Positions 35,519 to 39,956 of a stretch of 39,956 nucleotides of DNA are shown one piece after another (position 1 is the stretch's first letter; each line of letters starts with the position of its first letter). This stretch comes from Alphaproteobacteria bacterium. GTDB lineage: Bacteria > Pseudomonadota > Alphaproteobacteria > Caulobacterales > Aquidulcibacteraceae. The stretch is taken from positions 1 to 39,956 of the forward strand of contig JAIXQA010000070.1 in the NCBI GenBank assembly GCA_027485915.1, read 5' to 3'. The position numbers and the translations under genes were made by a program. The notes under the pieces are model-generated. The model saw only the letters and a list, made by a program, of their open reading frames with translations. It was not told the DNA's origin and did not search any database.

Positions 35519-36070
35519 TTAGCTGCCCTTATACCCAAAGCCTTGGGCATTGGCGCGTTCAACGCCTTCCATGATCATTTTCTTGGCGATATCGGCATCT
35601 TGCCAGCCCTTCAGCTTGGTCCATTTACCAGGTTCCAAATCCTTATAATGGGCAAAGAAATGCTCAATTTGGGCGACTTGAATAGCGGGCAAATCCTTAT
35701 AGCTGTCGACGCCATCATAAAAGGCGGTCAGCTTTGGAATGGGCACCGCTAGGATTTTCTCGTCTTCACCGGCTTGGTCTTCCATCAACAAAACACCGAT
35801 GGGCTTCACCCGCAGGACGCAGCCTGGGATCAATGCGCGACGGCCAATGCACAAGACGTCAACCGGGTCGCCGTCGCCTGAAAGGGTGCCTGGGATAAAG
35901 CCGTAATTGGTCGGATAGCGCATGGGGGTATATAGGAAACGGTCGACAAACATCGCGCCGGATTCCTTATCAATCTCATATTTAATCGGCTCACCACCCA
36001 GCGGCACTTCGATCACGACATTCACATCATTAGGCATATCGTGGCCGGGTGGAATTTTCTTGATATCCAT
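35519..36070 (-). CDS. ppa: Inorganic pyrophosphatase
   Basis: 183 aa, family I (soluble, Mg-dependent). It hydrolyses PPi and so drives biosynthetic reactions. Motifs: [16 protein letters not shown], the signature [10 protein letters not shown] with metal-binding Asp residues, and a C-terminal [18 protein letters not shown] start with an AGGA-type site about 9 nt upstream. Alone on its strand, with its own promoter presumably in the 304-bp region upstream. Confidence 0.96.
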   Translation of the reverse strand: MDIKKIPPGHDMPNDVNVVIEVPLGGEPIKYEIDKESGAMFVDRFLYTPMRYPTNYGFIPGTLSGDGDPVDVLCIGRRALIPGCVLRVKPIGVLLMEDQAGEDEKILAVPIPKLTAFYDGVDSYKDLPAIQVAQIEHFFAHYKDLEPGKWTKLKGWQDADIAKKMIMEGVERANAQGFGYKGS

Positions 36071-36374
36071 GGGGAGGATTCCTGTGTTCTAAAACGTTAC
36101 TTTTGGCAAATCGGCCACGCGCCCATTTTCAAGGCCCGAACCCATGCGCGCGGGGGTTTAGACCAAGTGACGACACAAAGCCATCATTCGATGCAATCAT
36201 TTTTGGGCAAAGCTTAGGCTTAGGCACCACAAGCTAGCCTGCGTCGCCCTGTGCAGAAACTGCGCCCCTCTCCGCGCTGCCATCTTCCCCATCTCTGCGG
36301 TCGGCTTTAATCTTGTCTTCACCGAGCCTGATGCAGGCTCGCACCCGAGGCTAGTAGTTTGGAGCGCCGGTGAG
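36071..36374. other. 304-bp divergent intergenic region between ppa and the desaturase
   Basis: No gene is convincing here. It must hold both promoters. It contains a 7-bp perfect hairpin CGAGCCT-GATGC-AGGCTCG (36323-36341) 33 bp before the desaturase ATG, likely in the leader RNA and without a U-tract. I see no clear sigma-70 hexamer pair. Confidence 0.5.
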
Positions 36375-37463
36375 ATGAATGAAGACGTAAAGCGGAGCAA
36401 GGCACCGACGTTCAAGAGCCATAATGATACGGAAACGCCCAATCCTATCCCCTTTTATCTCCTGCATGTCTCTGCTTTAGCAGCCATTTTCACAGGGGTT
36501 CACGCGGCAGACCTTTGGCTCTGTTTAGGGCTTTATCTTTTGCGCATGTTTGGGGTGACAGCAGGCTATCACCGTTATTTCGCGCATAAGAGCTTTAAGA
36601 CGAGCCGGGTGTTTCAATTCATCCTGGCCTTCATTGCCCAAACATCTGCCCAACGCGGCATCCTCTGGTGGGCGAGCCACCACCGCAACCACCACCGCTT
36701 TTCCGATACGGCACAAGACGTCCACTCTCCGGCCAGAACCAGCTTTTGGTATGCCCATTTCGGTTGGGTGATTGATCCGAAGAATCACGAAACCGACTAT
36801 GATGGGATCGCCGATTTCACCAAATATCCCGAACTCGTCTGGCTTGAGCGCAATCCCTATATCCCGCCCGTCATTTTAGGCGTTGTAGTGTGGCTATTTG
36901 CCGGCTGGTCCGGCCTTGTAGTCGGCTATGTGTGGAGCTTGATCGCCTGCTATCATGCCACCTTCTGCATCAACTCGCTTGCGCATGTGCATGGCCGTCA
37001 ACGCTTTGTGACGGGCGACCATTCGCGCAACAATTGGATTCTGGCCATCGCGACCATGGGTGAAGGGTGGCACAATAACCATCATGCTTTCCCAAACGCG
37101 GCCCGCCAAGGCTTTAAATGGTGGGAGTTTGATTTGAGCTTCTTGATCCTGCGTGTCTTGTCATGGTTCGGGATCGTCTGGGATTTGCGTCACCCGCCCA
37201 AAGAGATGGTGCAAGGCATTCATTTGCCAGGTCCAGCCCTCATGGAAAAGGCCGCCCATCAATTGTTGCAAGACTTTGCCGACCGCCTCGCGAAGGCCCG
37301 CGAAAGTTGGCGCGTGCCGACGGTGGAGGAGTTACGCGCCATAGCGATCCGCAATATGCCAAAGAACCCGCACCTTGATGCCATTCTAGCCCGCGCGGAA
37401 GAATTGGCTGCTGAATGGATGCCAGCCTGGCTTGCACAACAAACATCACGTCAGCCGGGATAA
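36375..37463 (+). CDS. Membrane acyl-CoA desaturase (delta-9 type)
   Basis: 362 aa, ATG start. All three His boxes of the di-iron desaturases are present: HRYFAH (66-71), HHRNHH (102-107) and HNNHH (233-237). Four hydrophobic helices surround them (about 27-60, 80-95 and two between 163 and 200). It inserts a cis double bond in saturated acyl chains, adjusting membrane fluidity. The C-terminal 90 residues are an extra charged helical tail (MEKAAHQLLQDFADRLAK). The Rhs module array begins 216 bp downstream. Confidence 0.93.
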   Translation: MNEDVKRSKAPTFKSHNDTETPNPIPFYLLHVSALAAIFTGVHAADLWLCLGLYLLRMFGVTAGYHRYFAHKSFKTSRVFQFILAFIAQTSAQRGILWWASHHRNHHRFSDTAQDVHSPARTSFWYAHFGWVIDPKNHETDYDGIADFTKYPELVWLERNPYIPPVILGVVVWLFAGWSGLVVGYVWSLIACYHATFCINSLAHVHGRQRFVTGDHSRNNWILAIATMGEGWHNNHHAFPNAARQGFKWWEFDLSFLILRVLSWFGIVWDLRHPPKEMVQGIHLPGPALMEKAAHQLLQDFADRLAKARESWRVPTVEELRAIAIRNMPKNPHLDAILARAEELAAEWMPAWLAQQTSRQPG

Positions 37464-37679
37464 CGCGTGGGTTTGAGATGGCCGCAACATCTGGGTCGAC
37501 AAGTGCACAGCTTCGCTCTGTCACAAGCCATCCGTTTTCGCAGAAGCAATTTCATGAGCGGTTGGGGGGCCGGAAGGGTCACCAAAACGTTTCTAAGTCA
37601 AATGAATTTGAGACCTTCCAATTTGGTCTGGCTGCGCCGACAGAAGGACATAAGCGGACGCTCTTTTGAGCTGTAAAGC

Positions 37680-38054
37680 CTAGGTTCTGCTGGGTGGAAA
37701 CCCAGAGATTGGATCAATAAGGCCCGCTTCTATGAGCGGACGCATTCTTTCCGTATCCTTTTCATTCAGGGGGTTTATTCCGTCAAAAGTGTCCAAGAAA
37801 TCAGCCAATGTAACGTCTTGTGCGGAAAACTGTCCCAAGTCTCTGAGTTTTCGGCTTAATGTGTAAGTCATAAGCGCGTTTAAACAGTCAAGGGTTTCCC
37901 ATTCCTCATCACTGAATTCCATTGAGCTGAGCGGCTCCAAAGTTTCGCAGCTTGCATCCCAGACCTCGAGGCTCCCGTGTGACGTTTGGCAAACCATCGC
38001 ATGCGCAGGCCATTGGTTTCTTAAAAGCTCAAAAAGTTCGATAATCGGACGCAC
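37680..38054 (-). CDS. Putative immunity protein of an orphan Rhs-CT module (acidic, 124 aa)
   Basis: 124 aa from GTG at 38054, with AGGGAAG immediately upstream. It lies 12 bp after the stop of Rhs-core fragment B. It is strongly acidic (MEFSDEEWETLDCLN, DVTLADFLDTFDG), soluble, and has no signal or membrane helix. I recognise no family. Its place directly after an Rhs fragment, its size and its acidity fit a cytoplasmic immunity protein, often acidic against basic nuclease toxins. The cognate toxin is reduced to a 29-residue tail, so it may now be an orphan antitoxin. This function is inferred. Confidence 0.5.
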   Translation of the reverse strand: MRPIIELFELLRNQWPAHAMVCQTSHGSLEVWDASCETLEPLSSMEFSDEEWETLDCLNALMTYTLSRKLRDLGQFSAQDVTLADFLDTFDGINPLNEKDTERMRPLIEAGLIDPISGFPPSRT

Positions 38055-38066
38055 TTCTTCCCTACC

Positions 38067-38390
38067 TTATTGTTCCATTGTTGCGCACGGTTGTCGGTCT
38101 ATCGCCACGATTAAATGATCGCTCATTATCCCATCTTTTCCAAGCTGAGCCTCCAAGGGCACGACGGTGCCGGCCGCATTGGTGGTGAGGATGGGCGCGC
38201 CGTGATGGTGGGTGTGGAGCCAGTTGAGCGTGCCAGTTTGGCCGACAGCGGTGGCCAGCGGCATATAGCCGCCCAAGCCATCATCCCCACCAGTTGGCCC
38301 TGTCGCCCCAACCTTGGGCATCAGCCAGATATATTCAGCCTTGATGTCGGAAGTACCCGTAGCGCCATGTTCGTCTACAATAACAAATGC
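38067..38390 (-). pseudogene. Orphan Rhs core fragment B with a short residual C-terminus
   Basis: The frame is open for 107 codons after an in-frame TAG (38391-38393). The first ATG is only at 38321. It reads Rhs core: DIKAEYIWLMPKVG, GGDDGLGGYMPLATAVGQTG, LNWLHTHHHGAPILTTN and GTVVP, then leaves the core at LEAQLGKDGIMSDHLIVA and stops after 29 residues. In Rhs systems such fragments mark displaced C-terminal toxin modules; here the toxin part is mostly lost. It begins 19 bp after the previous immunity-like gene. A 102-bp block in it is about 93% identical to core fragment A. Confidence 0.75.
38157..38258 (-). repeat. Rhs core repeat, copy B (102 bp)
   Basis: This 102-bp (34-codon) block encodes ATAVGQTG to GTVVP and matches 39415-39516 with 7 differences, by my count. 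Homology ends sharply at both sides, as expected for a recombination segment between displaced C-terminal modules. Confidence 0.85.
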
Positions 38391-38409
38391 CTAGAATATG
38401 TTGAATTCG

Positions 38410-38703
38410 TTACCGACAAATGGCGATCGCCCCGCTGTTGGTGATGCCAATGAACAAGGTATCGGTCTTCACCGTGGCCAATTCGACGGGAGGCTTGCTC
38501 CACTTTTCATCTGCGCAGTTGATTGTCATGAAGTTCTCGGAAATGGACTTCAGGATGATTTCTTGTTGTGAAATCCGTCCGTTGTTCAGACCGACGGCCA
38601 AATACGATTCTCGGACATGATGATAGATATAAACATTGCTTAGGATCGACCCCACCAGCAAAATCATAAATGAAATAATCGCACTTTTGGGCCACTTGGA
38701 CAT
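38410..38703 (-). CDS. Membrane-anchored candidate immunity protein for the NlpC/CHAP-like toxin
   Basis: 97 aa from the ATG at 38703, with GAGG 6 nt upstream. An ATG at 38715 overlaps the toxin stop as ATGA and is equally possible. One N-terminal helix (about residues 7-27, SAIISFMILLVGSILS) is followed by a soluble part of about 70 residues with two Cys, probably in the periplasm. No family recognised. Placement next to the toxin stop and periplasmic exposure suit neutralisation of a cell-wall hydrolase. Base use looks more AT-rich than in nearby core genes. Confidence 0.6.
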   Translation of the reverse strand: MSKWPKSAIISFMILLVGSILSNVYIYHHVRESYLAVGLNNGRISQQEIILKSISENFMTINCADEKWSKPPVELATVKTDTLFIGITNSGAIAICR

Positions 38704-38711
38704 AATCATCC

Positions 38712-39533
38712 TCATTGACATAAGCATCGACGAATAACGGGCGTCTGGCCGGGTCGGAAGCCCCAATCATTCTCTTTTACGCCATCAGGCGTTGCAGAGA
38801 TAGATTTCCCGTTGCCACTCACAATGCCAACATGACCACGAAAAGCTATAAGATCTCCTACCTTCGGCGGACCAGTCACAACAGGCCAGTCAGGAACAGA
38901 ATAACTTGGCATTGAGAGATTTGCCGCCCCGGGTGGATAGCGTCCGAAAATCCGCGCCAACAGGCCTCCGCCAATATTCGGTAGGCTATAGCCGGATTTT
39001 TCATATTGTGTATCGACAAATAGATTGCATTTATAGGTTCCTTTGCCGAAGCCGCTTCGCACATCTGAGCGATCTGCGCTTTTACTCCAATCCCGTTTGT
39101 CACTTCTGGCTTGGGCAATCAAACTTCTCGACGAACCACAGGAGCACAGCCCATCTGGATCCATAAACCCAAGCGGATTGCCACCCGCATAAGCATAAGG
39201 ATTATCATCCCCCGCCAGCCCAATGGGGTCGGCTTGGATGTAGCGCCCGGTGTTAAGGATTATCATCCCCCGCCAGCCCAATCGGGTCGGCTTGGATGTA
39301 GCGCCCGGTGTTGACGTCATAATCGCGGTAGCGGTTGTAATAGTGCTGTGCGCCCGCCAATTGCTGGGAATTGGCAAATTGGCCGGGGAAGCCCAGCACT
39401 GCGTGGGCGGGATAGGGCACGACGGTACCGGTTGCATTGGTGGTGAGGATGGGCGCGCCGTGATGGTGGGTGTGGAGCCAGTTGAGCGCTCCTGTTTGGC
39501 CGACAGCCGTGGCCAGTGGGCCACCATGGTCAT
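38712..39533 (-). CDS. Rhs C-terminal toxin, NlpC/P60- or CHAP-like cysteine hydrolase (out of frame with its core)
   Basis: The open frame is 273 aa from ATG 39533, but residues 1-93 are the Rhs core read in the wrong frame. Real coding starts near 39254 with NTGRYIQADPIGLAGDDNP, then YAYAGGNPLGFMDPDG, the standard end of an Rhs core. The toxin follows: YKCNLFVDTQ with the likely nucleophile Cys169, PKVGDLIAFRGHVGIVSGNG with His234, and KENDWGFRPG. This is the NlpC/P60 or CHAP pattern, so I infer a peptidoglycan amidase or endopeptidase. The stop overlaps the ATG at 38715 of the immunity candidate. The 58-bp duplication breaks the reading frame between core and toxin. Confidence 0.65.
   Translation of the reverse strand: MTMVAHWPRLSAKQERSTGSTPTITARPSSPPMQPVPSCPIPPTQCWASPANLPIPSNWRAHSTITTATAIMTSTPGATSKPTRLGWRGMIILNTGRYIQADPIGLAGDDNPYAYAGGNPLGFMDPDGLCSCGSSRSLIAQARSDKRDWSKSADRSDVRSGFGKGTYKCNLFVDTQYEKSGYSLPNIGGGLLARIFGRYPPGAANLSMPSYSVPDWPVVTGPPKVGDLIAFRGHVGIVSGNGKSISATPDGVKENDWGFRPGQTPVIRRCLCQ
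39197..39312 (-). repeat. 58-bp tandem duplication within the Rhs core
   Basis: Two adjacent copies (39197-39254 and 39255-39312) differ at one base (ATGGGG versus ATCGGG on the plus strand). Each encodes NTGRYIQADPIGLAGDDNP. Since 58 is not a multiple of 3, the core frame runs into a TAA at the junction (39253-39255) and the toxin lies in another frame. Confidence 0.95.
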
Positions 39534-39537
39534 AGGC
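39253..39537 (-). pseudogene. Rhs core fragment A, ended by the duplication
   Basis: 94 open codons between an in-frame TAG (39538-39540) and the TAA at the duplication junction. It has no in-frame ATG. It reads PLATAVGQTGALNWLHTHHH, then GAPILTTNATGTVVPY, LGFPGQFANSQQLAG, HYYNRYRDYDVNTGRYIQ. These are the last steps of an Rhs/YD-repeat shell before its DPxG cleavage site. It starts 23 bp after the stop of the partial gene at the window edge, so it lacks the rest of the shell: a displaced module, not a full rhs gene. Confidence 0.8.
39415..39516 (-). repeat. Rhs core repeat, copy A (102 bp)
   Basis: Counterpart of 38157-38258 on the same strand, with 7 differences in 102 bp. It lies about 1.26 kb away and could recombine with it, deleting the toxin and immunity genes between them. 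Confidence 0.85.
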
Positions 39538-39560
39538 CTAAAAAGCCGATAGCCCTTGAG

Positions 39561-39956
39561 TTAGACTTCATCATCACGACCGTGCTCGAGCCTATCAATA
39601 GCTCGCGTGATCGATTGGGAGGCTTTTCCCCGCTTGATGTCTCCTAGTGCAATTGCCTTGCCCTCATAGAATTTGAATGGTTTAGGTAGTTCAACAGAAT
39701 AGAGCCTGCCGGTTACAAAATTGATGTTCGCCCATTGCTTTTTGCCGTCAACGAACATTTCTACTCGATATAGGTCCTCAGCATACGCCGCATCCTCAAG
39801 CAGTGTTTCAGGGTCAAGAATATAGTGAAATATAGGATTGATCCGGCCTTTGTGCCACCAATGCTGTATAAAGGGTTGACGAAGCTGTGCGCTTATCTTC
39901 TCGGCGTGCGCATGGTCAACTCTGGCTAAGAAATGCTTAATTATGATGTCTGTCGG
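39561..39956 (-). CDS. Partial gene at the window edge, possible immunity protein of a preceding Rhs module
   Basis: The frame is open from the window end to the TAG at 39561, giving at least 131 residues; the start lies outside the window. It reads HFLARVDHAHAEKISAQLRQ, HYILDPETLLEDAAYA, MFVDGKKQWANINFVTG and ends RAIDRLEHGRDDEV. Soluble, mixed charge, no family recognised. It stops 23 bp before Rhs core fragment A, the same spacing as the immunity-like gene before fragment B (19 bp), so an immunity role is inferred from position only. Confidence 0.5.
   Translation of the reverse strand, partial: PTDIIIKHFLARVDHAHAEKISAQLRQPFIQHWWHKGRINPIFHYILDPETLLEDAAYAEDLYRVEMFVDGKKQWANINFVTGRLYSVELPKPFKFYEGKAIALGDIKRGKASQSITRAIDRLEHGRDDEV

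Noticed and set aside
37467-37676. Plus-strand frame after the desaturase with a basic product
   Set aside because: No ribosome binding site, no recognisable family, and the composition is what frame noise gives. A degraded recombinase remnant cannot be excluded.
38115-38444. Plus-strand frame across Rhs core fragment B
   Set aside because: It is the antisense shadow of the Rhs core repeat; the same shadow appears at 39250-39552 opposite fragment A.
39255-39533. N-terminal 93 codons of the long open frame through the toxin
   Set aside because: They are core DNA read in the wrong frame (Ser/Thr/Pro/Arg-rich), as comparison with the LNWLHTHHHGAP frame shows.
37680-39956. Insertion sequence or integrated phage at the accessory end
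   Set aside because: No transposase, integrase, terminal inverted repeats or target duplications are visible; the repeats are Rhs core sequence.

Overview
This window looks like chromosomal DNA of an alphaproteobacterium, probably Caulobacterales or a close relative. Three things point there: the order yajC-secD-secF-Mth938 protein-phytoene-synthase-like protein; an mmcB gene preceded by an exact alphaproteobacterial LexA box (GTTC-N7-GTTC); and a Cys-type intracellular PHA depolymerase. The genus is not determined. I found no rRNA, tRNA, CRISPR array or insertion sequence.

Region 1 (about 1-8.1 kb). A membrane protein with a degenerate endonuclease/exonuclease/phosphatase domain faces a long minus-strand group: yajC, secD and secF (Sec export accessory complex), then an NDUFAF3-like Mth938 protein, a PuuD-like membrane protein with a clear intrinsic terminator, and an NDUFAF6-like phytoene-synthase homologue without the catalytic aspartates. 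Upstream lie a histidine phosphatase and a VOC protein.

Region 2 (8.2-18.7 kb). This holds an exported M20 peptidase/amidohydrolase; an alpha-methylacyl-CoA racemase coupled by GTGA to a second histidine phosphatase; miaA coupled by ATGA to a methyltransferase; serB; an exported PDZ plus alpha/beta-hydrolase fusion; and a probable envelope pair of an HtrA protease followed by a substrate-binding/OmpA fusion.

Region 3 (18.8-37.5 kb). This holds a TonB-dependent receptor, a POT peptide transporter with a soluble insert, an MsbA-like ABC exporter, kdsA, a small membrane protein, a DUF6065-like protein, SOS-controlled mmcB, a DJ-1/PfpI isonitrile-hydratase-like protein, an SCO copper chaperone, phaZ, a large exported protein of unknown function, a class A penicillin-binding protein, a small Cys-rich protein, ppa and an acyl-CoA desaturase.

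Region 4 (37.7-39.96 kb). This is the accessory part: a minus-strand array of displaced Rhs C-terminal modules. Three module units can be seen, each with an immunity-like gene, and each junction has an Rhs-core fragment starting about 20 bp after the previous immunity-like stop. The middle module encodes an NlpC/P60- or CHAP-like toxin followed by a membrane-anchored immunity candidate. A 58-bp tandem duplication of core sequence puts the Rhs core and the toxin in different frames. This array is the most interesting system in the window.
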